A DNA stretch of 28,045 bases from DATKZH01 sp964475955 (GCA_964475955.1 CAYYZY010000103.1:1-28045); one strand, 5' to 3'; positions 1 to 8,709 are shown, counted from the stretch's first letter. Made by a program: numbers and translations. The notes: generated by a model from the sequence alone, not told the origin.

Positions 1-3000
1 GGTCCTCGATCGAGTAGATGTCGTGGTGCGGCGGGGGCGAGATCAGCGACACGCCCGGCGTCGAGTGACGCAACTCGGCGATTTCCTCGGTCACCTTGTG
101 CGCGGGCAACTGGCCGCCCTCGCCCGGCTTGGCCCCCTGGGCCATCTTGATTTGGATCATCTTGGCGTGGGCCAGGTAGTTGATCGTGACGCCGAACCGC
201 GCGCTGGCCACCTGCTTGATGCCGCAGTTGGCCGAGTCGCCGCCGGGCAGCGGCCCGTAGCGACGAGGATCTTCGCCTCCTTCACCCGTGTTGGCCATCG
301 CCCCCAGCCGGTTCATGGCTACGGCCAACGTCTCGTGGGCCTCCTTGCTGATCGACCCGTGCGACATCGCCCCCGTGTAGAAACGCTGAACGATCCGTTC
401 GACCGGCTCGACCTCCTCCAGCGGCACGGGCTCGCCGGGCTTGAACTCCAGCAGCCCGCGCAGCGTGTAGAGCCGGCGGCTCTGGTCGTTGATCGTCCGG
501 GCGTACTCGTCGTAGGCCCGGGGGTCGTTCCGGATCACGGCGTGTTGGAGCCGGGTGAGAGATTCGGGGTTCCAGAGGTGCCGTTCGCCGTCGAGGCGGT
601 GGTGGTACTCGCCCTCGAAGTCGAGCTCGAGCGAACCCGGCCGTGCCGGCCCGAACGCGGCCCGGTGCCGGGCGAGGGTCTCGGCGGCGATGACGTCGAG
701 CCCGACGCCTCCGATACGCGACGGCGTGCCGGTGAAGTACTCGTCGACCAGGTCGCGGTTCAGGCCGACCGCCTCGAACTGCTGCGCGCCGTGGTAGCTG
801 CGCAGCGTGGAGATGCCCATCTTCGACATCGTCTTGAGGATTCCCTTCTTCGCGGCCGTGATGAACTGGTCGTGGAGCTGGTCGAGATCGACGTCGCGCG
901 GCAGGTCGCCGTCGGTGTGCAGCTTGTGGATCGCCTCGAAGGCCACGTAGGGATTGACGGCGTTGGCCCCGTAGCCGCACAGCAGGCAGAAGTGCATCAC
1001 CTCGCGCGGCTCGCCGCTCTCGATCACGATGCCGGCCTCCCCGCGCAGCCCGCGCCGCAACAGCCCGTGGTGCAGCGCGGCGGTGGCCAGCAGGCTGGGG
1101 ATGGGCGCCCGGTCGGGGGAGACGCCGCGGTCGCTGACGATCAAGAGCGAGGCCCCGGCTTCGACGGCGGCCTGGGCCGCGTCGACCATCTCCTCCAACG
1201 CCCGCGCGAGCGCCGCGCCGGGCTCGTCGCCGGCCGCCTCGAATACGGCCGGAAGCACGGCCACCCGGAAGTCGTCGCGGCGAATCGTTCGCAGCCGCTC
1301 CACGTCCTCGTTGGTGAGGATCGGATGGGGCAGCTTGAGCTGGTGGCAGTGCCGGGGCGTTTCGTCGAGCAAATTGCGGTGCTTGCCCGTGTAGGCCATC
1401 AGCGACATCACCAGGCCCTCCCGCAGCGGGTCGATGGGCGGATTGGTCACCTGGGCGAACAACTGCTTGAAGTAGTTGAACAGCAGCTTGGGCCGCTCGG
1501 AGAGGACGGCCAGCGGCGTGTCGGTCCCCATCGACCCGACCGGCTCCTGCCCGTTGGCCGCCATGGGGGCGATCACCATACGGAGCGTTTCGCGGTCGTA
1601 CCCGAAGGCCCGCAGCCGCTGGGCCAGGCGCCGCGGATCGATCCGGGTGGACCGCGAGGGCTGGAACAGGCCCCGCAGCTCGATGCGGTTCTGGTCCAGC
1701 CAGCGGCGGTACGGCTTCTGCCGCGCGATCTTGCCCTTGATCTCGTTGTCGACGACGATCCGCCCCTCCTCCGTGTCGACCAGGAACATCCGGCCCGGCT
1801 GGAGCCGGCCCTTGCGCCGGATCTTGTCGGGCGGGAAGTCGACCACGCCGACTTCGCTGGCCAGCACGACCAGCCCCTCGGTCGTGACCACGTACCGGCA
1901 GGGACGCAGCCCGTTGCGGTCGAGCGTGCCGCCGACCAGGCGCCCGTCGGTGAACACGATGGCGGCCGGGCCGTCCCACGGCTCCATGATCGCCGAGTGG
2001 TACTCGTAGAACGCGCGCTTGTCGCGGGAAATGTGGTAACTCGGGCCGAACGCCTCGGGGATCATCATCATCAGGGCGTGGGGCGACGACCGCCCGGCCC
2101 GCACCAGAAGCTCCATCGCGTTGTCGAAACAGGCCGAGTCGCTCGCGCCCGGCTCCAGGATGGGGAACAGGCGCGCGATGTCGTCGGTCAGTTCCGGGCA
2201 GGCCATCGATCGCTTGGTCGCCCGAAGCCGGTTGGCGTTGCCGCGGAGCGTGTTGATCTCGCCGTTGTGGGCGATCATCCGGAAGGGCTGGGCCAGCGGC
2301 CAACTGGGGAACGTGTTCGTGCTGTAGCGCTGGTGGACGATGGCCAGCGCGGTGGTGAGCCGCTCGTCGGAGAGATCCGGGTAGTAGTCGAACAGTTGCG
2401 GCGCCAGGAACATCCCCTTGTAGACGACCGTGCGGCACGACATCGACGGCACGTAGAACCGGTCGAGGTCGTCGCCCAACAACTGGCGCGCCCGGCGCTC
2501 GATGCCCTTGCGCGCCACGTACAGCCGGCGCTCCAACGCTTCGTCGGTCTGCCCGCCGCCGTCGATGAACGCCTGGCGCACGACCGGCTCGGCGCTGCGC
2601 GCGATTTGGCCGAGCGAACGGTTGTCGGTCGGCACGCTGCGCCACCCGAGCACCGTAAGCCCCTCCTGTTGGACGCCTTCCTCGACCAGCATTTCGCACT
2701 CGGCTCGCAAGTCGGCGTCGTGCGGAAGGAAAAGCATGGCCAGGCCGTACGCCTTCGGCTCCGGGAGCGCGAAGCCAAGGCGGTCGGCTTCCGCGGCGAA
2801 GAACTCGTGCGGGATGCCTAGCAGCATGCCGGCGCCGTCGCCGGTCGACTCGTCGGCCCCGGCGGCGCCGCGGTGCATCAGGTTCAACAACACCTGCTTG
2901 CCGTGCTCGACGATCGCGTGCTCGCGACGGCCGGAGATGTTCACGACGGCGCCGATCCCGCAGGCGTCGTGCTCCCACTGCGGATCGTAGAGTCCGTCGG

Positions 3001-3022
3001 GTTTCGGGCCCGAATGTCTCAA
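1..3022 (-). CDS. gltB: Glutamate synthase large subunit (GltB), partial, 3' end beyond left edge
   Basis: Glutamate synthase large subunit makes two glutamates from glutamine and 2-oxoglutarate in the cytoplasm, in the GS-GOGAT route of ammonium assimilation. About 1007 codons are visible; the family is usually about 1500 residues. The frame opens at a TTG (3020-3022) preceded by GGAAAGGA about 6 bases upstream. This start puts the motif HDACGIG at residues 18-24, so Cys21 is the predicted N-terminal nucleophile of the class II glutaminase domain once a short propeptide is removed, as known for the family. Further family signatures are LMHRGAAGADESTGDGAG near residue 50, YSTNTFPSWPLAQPF, and, close to the window edge, KMAQGAKPGEGGQLP in the FMN-binding synthase domain. 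The iron-sulfur region and C-terminal beta-helix lie outside the window. No small subunit gene is seen on the visible side. The long open frame has no break in the parts I translated. Confidence 0.96.
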   Translation of the reverse strand, partial: MRHSGPKPDGLYDPQWEHDACGIGAVVNISGRREHAIVEHGKQVLLNLMHRGAAGADESTGDGAGMLLGIPHEFFAAEADRLGFALPEPKAYGLAMLFLPHDADLRAECEMLVEEGVQQEGLTVLGWRSVPTDNRSLGQIARSAEPVVRQAFIDGGGQTDEALERRLYVARKGIERRARQLLGDDLDRFYVPSMSCRTVVYKGMFLAPQLFDYYPDLSDERLTTALAIVHQRYSTNTFPSWPLAQPFRMIAHNGEINTLRGNANRLRATKRSMACPELTDDIARLFPILEPGASDSACFDNAMELLVRAGRSSPHALMMMIPEAFGPSYHISRDKRAFYEYHSAIMEPWDGPAAIVFTDGRLVGGTLDRNGLRPCRYVVTTEGLVVLASEVGVVDFPPDKIRRKGRLQPGRMFLVDTEEGRIVVDNEIKGKIARQKPYRRWLDQNRIELRGLFQPSRSTRIDPRRLAQRLRAFGYDRETLRMVIAPMAANGQEPVGSMGTDTPLAVLSERPKLLFNYFKQLFAQVTNPPIDPLREGLVMSLMAYTGKHRNLLDETPRHCHQLKLPHPILTNEDVERLRTIRRDDFRVAVLPAVFEAAGDEPGAALARALEEMVDAAQAAVEAGASLLIVSDRGVSPDRAPIPSLLATAALHHGLLRRGLRGEAGIVIESGEPREVMHFCLLCGYGANAVNPYVAFEAIHKLHTDGDLPRDVDLDQLHDQFITAAKKGILKTMSKMGISTLRSYHGAQQFEAVGLNRDLVDEYFTGTPSRIGGVGLDVIAAETLARHRAAFGPARPGSLELDFEGEYHHRLDGERHLWNPESLTRLQHAVIRNDPRAYDEYARTINDQSRRLYTLRGLLEFKPGEPVPLEEVEPVERIVQRFYTGAMSHGSISKEAHETLAVAMNRLGAMANTGEGGEDPRRYGPLPGGDSANCGIKQVASARFGVTINYLAHAKMIQIKMAQGAKPGEGGQLPAHKVTEEIAELRHSTPGVSLISPPPHHDIYSIED

Positions 3023-3784
3023 TGCCGTTCCTTTCCAAGGTGCCGCGCGCGCGCGGGGGAACCGCGAGGCCGAGGTCTCGAAGAAACCTCCCAACGGCCG
3101 CGAAGCGCCCGCTTCAGTCCGTCCCCATGTCGCGGTGGGCTCCGGGCGCCGCCAGGGTCAGAAGAAGACAAGGGGAGTAAATCAAATGTTACCATTAGTG
3201 CGCCTTATGTCAATGCCCAGCTACAATAAACAGCCGTTGCGCCGCATTGGGGGCTGTTGCCGACTGTCGACCGGAGGTCGGGCGGCCCGTGATCCGGCCT
3301 AACGTGCTTCAGAGAAACGGTTTACGCGAAATCTCTTCCTCGTCTTGAAAGGATCCACGTCGACGCGGGCTCGCATGGCGTGTGCTGCCCGATGCTCCCG
3401 GCCGGACGGAACCGGACCGGACACGTTCGCCGGCCGGACCGGCGCGTGATCACAGTGCTTCGCCTCCCAGACTCGCCGAAACCCGTTCCTCGACAAGAAG
3501 GGGAGGAACCCGGCTTGTTGACAGTCGGGGGGCCCAGCGGTTATCCACTCGGTCGGCCGCAAGCGTGGGCCCCGCACTCACCGTCACCAAGCACTTTACC
3601 AGGGAGTCGTGTCGCGATGAGAAGCTGCTGCCGGCCCGCGACGAAGCGCGCCCGGTCGAGCGGCTGACCAACGTCACCCGGCCGACTCTCAGGGGATGTA
3701 GGGTCGAGGGCAACGAGACCCAAGCGCCTTCTCTCTTCGCCTTCTCGGCTCTCTTCGCCCACGTGGGTCTCGTTGCCCTCGACC
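3023..3784. other. 762-base non-coding stretch upstream of gltB
   Basis: No open frame here has a convincing start or recognisable protein signature. What can be supported is the candidate gltB promoter near 3200 and a perfect 26-bp inverted repeat at the far end (3697-3789). A lone DnaA-box-like nonamer (TTATCCACT, 3541-3549) is present without companions, so no origin is claimed. Confidence 0.6.
3186..3213 (-). promoter_or_regulatory. Candidate sigma70-type promoter for gltB
   Basis: On the minus strand a perfect TTGACA (3208-3213) is followed after 16 bases by TAACAT (3186-3191), a 4/6 match to TATAAT. It lies in a locally AT-richer patch and points at the gltB start, leaving a leader of roughly 160 bases. 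Prediction from sequence only. Confidence 0.45.
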
Positions 3785-3789
3785 CTACA
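3697..3789. repeat. Perfect 26-bp inverted repeat with 41-base loop, overlapping the fmdB-like stop codon
   Basis: The left arm is 3697-3722 and the right arm 3764-3789; the arms are exact reverse complements (core GTAGGGTCGAGGGCAACGAG). The loop, 3723-3763, is pyrimidine-rich. Read in the direction of the minus-strand zinc-ribbon gene, the element starts in the last sense codon (cTG) and its next three bases are the TAG stop. It could be a terminator, a MITE-like or REP-like insertion that supplied the stop, or a structured 3' end. No clear target-site duplication is visible at its edges. Confidence 0.75.
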
Positions 3790-4303
3790 GCTCGTGGAGT
3801 TCCTCGTCGACTTCGGGCGGGCGGAGCTTTCGCGAGAGGCGGCGGAGGCCGGCTTCGGGCTGGGGGCCGCCGTCTTCGCCCAGGAAGGGGTCTTCCTGCT
3901 CCAGGAGGTCGCCCAGGTCCTCCTCGATCTGGTCGGGGTCTTCGCCGGCTTCCATGCGGCGGATGGCCTCCTCCATGCCCTCGCCGACCGGCAGCCCGGC
4001 CGCGTCGTGCAGCTTGCGCATCATGCGGGCCATTTGGCGGGGATCGTCCTCGTCGAGGTGGTCGGCTTCGCGGGCCATCTCCTCCATCGCCCGCTCCAGC
4101 TTGGCCTCGTCGACGTCGTCCATCGGACCGCCCCCGGCCTCCGGCTCGCTGCGCCCCTTGGAAATGGCGAAGCGCGAGACCTTGCGCTCGAGCTTCGGCC
4201 GCCCGCAGCGCGGGCAGGCGGGCCGCTTCGTGGTGTTGGGCCGCCGGGCAAAGAAGTTGAACACCCGGTGGCAATCGGCGCAATAGAACTCGTAGATCGG
4301 CAC
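3785..4303 (-). CDS. FmdB-family zinc-ribbon protein
   Basis: A predicted 172-residue cytoplasmic protein. The N-terminus VPIYEFYCADCHRVF is the hallmark of FmdB-type putative regulatory zinc ribbons, which usually begin MPIYEY.C..C. The start is therefore the GTG at 4301-4303, preceded by GGGGGAGA about 6 bases upstream; a longer in-frame extension to 4453 has no such support. The four predicted zinc ligands are C8, C11, C30 and C33. After the ribbon comes a long acidic, Met/Glu/Asp-rich helical tail, much longer than in minimal 70-110 residue members. The stop codon lies inside the right arm of a perfect inverted repeat. The biochemical role of FmdB-type ribbons is poorly defined; regulation of transcription is the usual guess. 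Confidence 0.85.
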   Translation of the reverse strand: MPIYEFYCADCHRVFNFFARRPNTTKRPACPRCGRPKLERKVSRFAISKGRSEPEAGGGPMDDVDEAKLERAMEEMAREADHLDEDDPRQMARMMRKLHDAAGLPVGEGMEEAIRRMEAGEDPDQIEEDLGDLLEQEDPFLGEDGGPQPEAGLRRLSRKLRPPEVDEELHEL

Positions 4304-4507
4304 GACCGGTCTCCCCCGGAAAAAAGCGCGGCGGGATAATGGACCGACGCGGCACGGCGTGCTTCGCTCCGTCTGCGGCACGGCGCGCGTCCGTTCGCCG
4401 CTGGCAGTCGACGTATGTGCCGGAAGCCTACCTGGCGGGAACGGTTTCGTCAACGGGACGACGCTCGGCGGGAGTTACAGGAGTCGCTGTCCGCTCTCTG
4501 CGAACGA

Positions 4508-4535
4508 GCGTCTTTTCGCGGAGCGAAAGGCGACC
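4508..4535 (+). repeat. Dispersed hairpin repeat, copy 1
   Basis: A 28-base element whose core CTTTTCGCGGAGCGAAAG folds into an 8-bp stem (one G-T pair) with a GGA loop. An almost identical copy, differing at 1 of 28 positions, lies in opposite orientation at 20170-20197. Here it sits between the fmdB-like and GDSL genes. I believe similar hairpins are common in planctomycete intergenic DNA, but that is recollection, not a search. Confidence 0.7.
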
Positions 4536-4567
4536 GTGTCGGCCAGCGGGGTGGGGCGACGACCGGA

Positions 4568-5704
4568 TCACTTCCCCAGCGCCTCGCGGAGGACGGGCTC
4601 GAGGGAGTCGGCCATGCGCATCATGCCGAGGTCGGAGGGGTGGGAGCTGTCGGTGGTGGCTTCGTCGTCGTCGCCCAAGAGGTGCTCGCCTTCGACGTAG
4701 TAGAGGCCCGTCATGCCTTCGGCGCGCAGCTTCTCAAACGCCGCGCGCATCGCCGCGCGGCTGGCCGTATGGCGCTCGCGGCGGCTGGGCATCAGCCAGG
4801 TGTTGGCGTAGGTGCGGTCTTCGATGAGCACGATGGGCACCTCGGGCCGGGCCTTGCGGAGCGTGCGCACCAGCGGCTCGGTGCGCTCGGCCACCCGGGG
4901 GCCCTCCATGTTGGGCAGGCAGTCGATGCAGTAGACGGCCGCGTCGAGCTCGGCCAACAGGTCGGCCACCTCGGGGTCCATGCGCCCGTTGCCCGAGAAG
5001 CCGAGGTTGATGACCGGGCGGCCGAGCCGGCGCCCGAGGATGGCGGGGAAGGCCATGCCGGGTCGGCTGGCGCAGGCGCCGTGGGCGATCGACGTGCCGT
5101 AGTAGACGATCGGCCGGTCGGCCCGCGGCGCGATGGGCTCGAACGCCGCGCCGGCCGGCACGCCGATCTCCAGCTTCTCCACGCCGTTGTAGAGCGGCAG
5201 GTAGGCCATGTAGGCGCGGTGCCCGGGGCGAATGCCGGAGGCCAGCTTCGCGCGAACCGTCTGGGCCGAGGGCCGCGACACGCCCACCCAGCGCCAGGTG
5301 CCCTGGTCGTCCCGCGCGTAGAGGTCGACGCCGCTCACGCCGGTAGGCGGCATGTGCGACATGCCCAGGTTGGCCGACAGCAGTTCGTAGCGGGCGTGGA
5401 TTTCCGTGGCGTCGGTGGCGAAGCGGACGCACATCCCGGCCGAGTGCCGACTGAGGCTCCAGACCGGCCCGCGGACCACGCCCTCGACCTTGGCGGGGAG
5501 GCGGTCGAAATCGCGCTTCACGTCGGACCAGCCGCGGCCCTCGACGCCCCACTGCGTGACGTCGTACCAGGCGATGCCCTCCTCCACGCGGGGCTCCACC
5601 GCGGGGGCCTCGGCGGCCAACGCACGGCCCAGGAGGCACGCTGCGGCCAGCGACGTGGTGGAGACGGCCAGGAACCGGCGTCGGTTGAGTTGCGGGGAGT
5701 GCAT
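4568..5704 (-). CDS. Secreted SGNH/GDSL hydrolase with N-terminal GxDLY domain
   Basis: A predicted 378-residue exported esterase or lipase-like enzyme. The ATG at 5702-5704 follows AAAGGA by about 6 bases. Residues 7-32 are a Tat-type leader (RRRF followed by a hydrophobic stretch ending ALA). Residues about 45-190 form the accessory beta domain named for its GxDLY motif (GVDLYA, 125-130). The C-terminal half is the SGNH domain: block I YYGTSIAHG gives the nucleophile Ser205, GFSGNG gives Asn239, and DSSHPSD gives catalytic Asp352 and His355. This two-domain arrangement is common in Bacteroidetes and planctomycete deacetylases or esterases acting on glycans; the substrate here is unknown. 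It reads as a single gene, 264 bases from its downstream neighbour. Confidence 0.9.
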   Translation of the reverse strand: MHSPQLNRRRFLAVSTTSLAAACLLGRALAAEAPAVEPRVEEGIAWYDVTQWGVEGRGWSDVKRDFDRLPAKVEGVVRGPVWSLSRHSAGMCVRFATDATEIHARYELLSANLGMSHMPPTGVSGVDLYARDDQGTWRWVGVSRPSAQTVRAKLASGIRPGHRAYMAYLPLYNGVEKLEIGVPAGAAFEPIAPRADRPIVYYGTSIAHGACASRPGMAFPAILGRRLGRPVINLGFSGNGRMDPEVADLLAELDAAVYCIDCLPNMEGPRVAERTEPLVRTLRKARPEVPIVLIEDRTYANTWLMPSRRERHTASRAAMRAAFEKLRAEGMTGLYYVEGEHLLGDDDEATTDSSHPSDLGMMRMADSLEPVLREALGK

Positions 5705-5855
5705 GGGAGGTCCTTTCAAGAGTTCGGGCGGGATGCTGTGGTCGACGTGGGGCCCGCTTCGGCCCACCGGACGCCGACGCCAGTATTCCGCGGCGAGGCG
5801 GGAAAGACAAGGGCCGAACCGAGGCGGGGCCCACGGTCGGCTGGACTTGGCGGCG

Positions 5856-6010
5856 TCATTCGGCCACCCGGTCGGCCCGCCAGCGCTGGTTGGGTTGATC
5901 GTTGCCCACACGATATTGCGCGACGCGCACTCCCGACTCCATGAAGCCGCCCCGCACGTCGACACACATCCCGATACTACGATTGCCCCTTGGCCGCCGC
6001 GATTGCTCGA
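5856..6010 (-). pseudogene. Relic of a ricin-type beta-trefoil lectin repeat
   Basis: On the minus strand the frame ending at the TGA at 5856-5858 encodes GMCVDVRGGFMESGVRVAQY followed shortly by PNQRW. This is the pattern of one ricin-B subdomain (G.CLDV.G....G..V..Y...G..NQ.W, the QxW repeat). A full beta-trefoil needs three such repeats and about 130 residues; only one is recognisable. The frame can be extended to an ATG at 6092 (78 residues, weakly signal-like start MAWIFRVVAA), but no ribosome binding site precedes it and the upstream residues do not resemble further repeats. I read it as the 3' remnant of a decayed lectin gene; a tiny single-repeat secreted protein is the alternative. 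Confidence 0.45.
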
Positions 6011-6504
6011 GTTGCAACTCATCGGGAGCTGGCGCACGTCCCGACTGGGCGGGGACGGGCATCGCCGCAACCACCCGGAAGATCCAAGCCATACGAACAC
6101 CGGCGCTTGGGCCGCCCAAACGGTTCGCTCCAAACGTGATACGGTCTCTCCTTCCCGTCCTCATGCGTCCCCGGATCGACATGCGCCTCGTGGTGCCCCG
6201 TTCCATGGAACTGGCACTCGCGACTACCCCCATTGTCATGCGGACCACGCAGCGAAACGAGGCGCCGCGACGGCCCGCCCCCCACACAAGAGGGGGCCGG
6301 AAGGGTGGAACGCCGCCCCGGTTGTGCTTGCCGGCGGAGGCGTTCACGCCGCGCAGCCGGGCCGTGCGCTGGCCGCACGGCCGCTTGACAGGAGGGTCTC
6401 CGTGCTGTTCCATAGTTGGCGGGTGCGAACGGGGGCAGGCCCGTGCTCTGCCGACGTGGCGTTCACCAGACACGCCGTCCAGGCTCCCGGCGAAGGTCGG
6501 AAAC

Positions 6505-6518
6505 GTGGCACGTGCCAC
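6505..6518. promoter_or_regulatory. 14-bp perfect palindrome upstream of the CBS gene
   Basis: GTGGCACGTGCCAC is self-complementary and ends 62 bases before the ATG of the CBS-domain gene, a plausible operator position. It does not fit a sigma54 promoter, because the expected TTGC at -12 is missing on both strands. A related imperfect site, GTGGCACGAGCCAG, occurs at 26475-26488 upstream of the isomerase-like gene. Confidence 0.3.
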
Positions 6519-6580
6519 TTCCGTGAAGACTGAGACGCGGTTGGCCAAGGCCGTACTGGTTTGAACGAAGGGAGAGAGGA

Positions 6581-6991
6581 ATGTCGGACAAGTCGCTCCA
6601 AGACGTGAGGTTCGCCAAGGCCGGCGACGTGATGACCAAGGACGTGTTGTGCATCGAGGGCACGGCGTCGGTCGCCGACGCCGTGCGGATGATGAAGGAG
6701 AAGAAGGTCTCCAGCTTGTTCGTCAACCGGCGGGGCCAGGAAGACGCCTGGGGTATCGTCACCCGCAAGGACGTGGTCAACAAGGTCGTCGACCCCGGCA
6801 AGGACCCCGCCGAAGTGAATGTGTTTGAGATCATGTCGAAGCCGCTGATCACGGTTTCGCCCGGGTTAGCGCTGAAGTACTGTGCCCGGCTTTTCCACTC
6901 TACGGGAATTCGCCGGGCGCCCGTCTTCGACGGCACGGAGATCATCGGGATCCTGAGCAACACCGACATCTTCAACGCGATCCAGGTATAG
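6581..6991 (+). CDS. Two-CBS-domain protein
   Basis: A predicted 136-residue soluble protein made almost entirely of a tandem CBS pair (Bateman module). The first repeat starts at AGDVMTKDVLCIEGTASVAD (about residues 14-33) and ends with WGIVTRKDVVNKV. The second runs from FEIMSKPLITVSPG to IIGILSNTDIFNAI. CBS pairs bind adenine nucleotides or related ligands and act as energy or redox sensors for partner proteins. No fused effector domain is present, so the partner is unknown. The ATG follows GGGAGAGAGGA directly, a strong ribosome binding site. It is a monocistronic gene converging on the oxidoreductase downstream. Confidence 0.93.
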   Translation: MSDKSLQDVRFAKAGDVMTKDVLCIEGTASVADAVRMMKEKKVSSLFVNRRGQEDAWGIVTRKDVVNKVVDPGKDPAEVNVFEIMSKPLITVSPGLALKYCARLFHSTGIRRAPVFDGTEIIGILSNTDIFNAIQV

Positions 6992-7182
6992 CGGCCGCTT
7001 CGTCGAGCCGCGTGGGGTTGCAGGGCGAAAGGGGCAGGCGCCGGTCGAGGTGCGCGCGAGACCCACGAGGAGGAAACCGGGGCGAAAGCTCGCCGCAGGC
7101 GGAATCACCAGAGATGCGCGTCTCGGGCCCCGATTCGCCCTGCGGTTGCCGATACGCAAGACCGTGGGCGTCAAGGGGTTTG

Positions 7183-7201
7183 GGCCGACGTCCCGTCGGC
7201 C
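7183..7201. terminator. GC-rich hairpin between convergent genes
   Basis: GGCCGACG, loop TCC, CGTCGGCC: a perfect 8-bp stem with a 3-base loop, placed between the convergent CBS gene and the oxidoreductase gene. No T tract follows on either strand, so a bidirectional terminator role is only plausible. Confidence 0.4.
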
Positions 7202-7236
7202 GCTAAACGCTGGTCTCGGAGGAGCGGAGGACCGGG

Positions 7237-8709
7237 CTACTTGCCGGCCGGGTCGGTCTTGGGGTCGGCCCAGGGGCCTTCGAGTTCCTGGTACTCGTTG
7301 GGGATCTGCCGGCTGAACATCGGGGCGTCGTTGTACGGGTTCCAGCCGGGGACGTGCCGCGGGGCTGCGCGCTCGGCCGACATCTTCTCCCACATCCGGG
7401 CGTAGCCCGGCCCGCTGGCGACCGGCTTCTTCGCGTCGGCGTCCCACTCGTAGACCACGCCGTTGCGGTAGCTCTCGGCGCCCAGGTTGACGGTCGTCAC
7501 CGCGGCGGCGCCCAGGTCGGGCGGGTTGTTGCAGGCGGCCGGGTCGCTCGCCGCGATCGCCTTCAGGAAGTTCTCCCAGTGGGCCTGCGTTTCGTTGTCG
7601 GGCCGGAACGCTTCGACGTGCAACGGCTCGGGCTCCTGGGTGCGCGTGACCTGCGGCCGCTCCGGCTCGAACCGGAAGCCGTCGGTCACCAGGTCGAAGA
7701 CGATCGTGCCGTGATGGCCGCGGATGCACTGCTCGAACGGATGGGCGTTGCACATGGTGGCCGTGATCAGCACCTGGAGACCCTCGTCGTAGTCGGCCAC
7801 GATGGTCGCCGTGTCGGGCACGTCGCGCCCGTCGTACTCCAGGAAGATGCCGCCGCCGCCCGCGACCCGCCGTGGATACCGCACGCCCAGGGCGACGAGC
7901 ATCTGCGTGAGCCGGTGGACGAACAGGTCGGTGTAAAGCCCCGATCCGAAGGGCCAGTAGCAGCGCCACTGCCGGAAGACGGCGCGGTCGAAGGGCATTT
8001 CGGGCGCGAGGCCGAACTCGGTGCCGAGAAACATCTTCCAGTCGATGTTCTGCGGGTTCATCTCGCGTTCGAGCTTGTAGTAGCGCCACTGGCCCATGCC
8101 GCTGTTGCGGTAGTACTCGGTCTGCGCCTGGATGACCTTGCCCAGGCGGCCCTCGCGGAGGAACTCGTTGGCCCGCTTCCAGCGCCCGTCGCTGGTGCGC
8201 TGCACGCCGACCTGCATCACCTTTCCGGTTTCGCGCCAGGCGGCGACCACGTCCTGGGCCTCCTGGACGGTGTGCGTCATGGGTTTTTCGCAGTAGACGT
8301 GCTTTCCCGCCCGCAGCGCGTCGACGGTCTGCTTGGCGTGCCAGTGGTCGGGGGTGGCGATGCAGACGGCGTCGACGTCGGCCTTTTCGAGCAGCTCGCG
8401 GTAGTCGCCGAACTGTTGGGGGTCGCTCCCCGAGGCGTCGCGGATCCGCTTGGCGGCCCGTTCGCGGTTGAGGCGGTAGACGTCGCACACGGCCGCCGGC
8501 TCGACGCCCTTCTCCTCCTGCTGCTGCAACTTGAGCACGGCCTTGAGATGGGCGTTCGACCGCCCGCCCGTCCCGATGAAACCCACGCGCACGTTCCCGT
8601 TCAGGTTGGCGGCGCGTGCCGAGGCCGGCGCGCCGAGCACGCCGGCCGCGCCCGCGGTCGCCGCGGTGGTGGTCAGGAAAGAGCGGCGGGAGAGTTGGCT
8701 TTTCGTCAT
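7237..8709 (-). CDS. Secreted Gfo/Idh/MocA-family oxidoreductase
   Basis: A predicted 490-residue NAD(P)-dependent sugar or inositol dehydrogenase-like protein exported by the Tat route (SRRSFLTTTAAT, residues 7-18, cleavage probably after SARA near residue 33). The Rossmann nucleotide-binding motif is VGFIGTGGRS (42-51). ATPDHWHA (118-125) and the family signature EKP (141-143) follow, and the C-terminal beta-sheet domain contains GHHGTIVFD. Export of folded, cofactor-loaded members of this family is common in planctomycetes; the substrate cannot be told from sequence. The ATG (8707-8709) is preceded by GGAGAAA about 8-10 bases upstream. The gene is divergent from a truncated gene fragment on the other side. 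Confidence 0.93.
   Translation of the reverse strand: MTKSQLSRRSFLTTTAATAGAAGVLGAPASARAANLNGNVRVGFIGTGGRSNAHLKAVLKLQQQEEKGVEPAAVCDVYRLNRERAAKRIRDASGSDPQQFGDYRELLEKADVDAVCIATPDHWHAKQTVDALRAGKHVYCEKPMTHTVQEAQDVVAAWRETGKVMQVGVQRTSDGRWKRANEFLREGRLGKVIQAQTEYYRNSGMGQWRYYKLEREMNPQNIDWKMFLGTEFGLAPEMPFDRAVFRQWRCYWPFGSGLYTDLFVHRLTQMLVALGVRYPRRVAGGGGIFLEYDGRDVPDTATIVADYDEGLQVLITATMCNAHPFEQCIRGHHGTIVFDLVTDGFRFEPERPQVTRTQEPEPLHVEAFRPDNETQAHWENFLKAIAASDPAACNNPPDLGAAAVTTVNLGAESYRNGVVYEWDADAKKPVASGPGYARMWEKMSAERAAPRHVPGWNPYNDAPMFSRQIPNEYQELEGPWADPKTDPAGK

Larger units (their letters stand above)
5705..6580. other. 876-base stretch without an intact gene
   Basis: No frame spanning this gap has both a good start and family signatures. 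It contains one ricin-type lectin repeat relic on the minus strand (about 5856-6010), a GC hairpin at 6360-6382 (9-bp stem, 5-base loop) and a 14-bp perfect palindrome at 6505-6518, 63 bases before the CBS gene. A TTGACA at 6385-6390 has no good -10 box at normal spacing. Confidence 0.6.

Noticed and set aside
23..2821. 932-codon plus-strand open frame opposite gltB
   Set aside because: Antisense shadow of gltB with no domain signature, a common effect of high GC at third codon positions.
282..3038. Long minus-strand open frame beginning at TTG 3038
   Set aside because: It is out of register with the glutamate synthase frame (2-3022), which carries all family motifs; the Arg/Pro/Ala-rich product is a GC-driven shadow.
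3518..3546. TTGACA with 17-base spacing to TTATCC on the plus strand
   Set aside because: The -10 element is poor and no plus-strand gene follows; only the convergent fmdB-like gene end is downstream.
3541..3549. DnaA-box-like TTATCCACT
   Set aside because: A single 8/9 match without a cluster, AT-rich unwinding region or dnaA/dnaN neighbours does not support an origin.
6385..6416. TTGACA upstream of the CBS gene with CATAGT
   Set aside because: The spacer would be 20 bases and the -10 match is weak; not enough to call a promoter.
6505..6520. Sigma54-type promoter reading of TGGCACG
   Set aside because: The required TTGC at the -12 position is absent on both strands here and at 26476.
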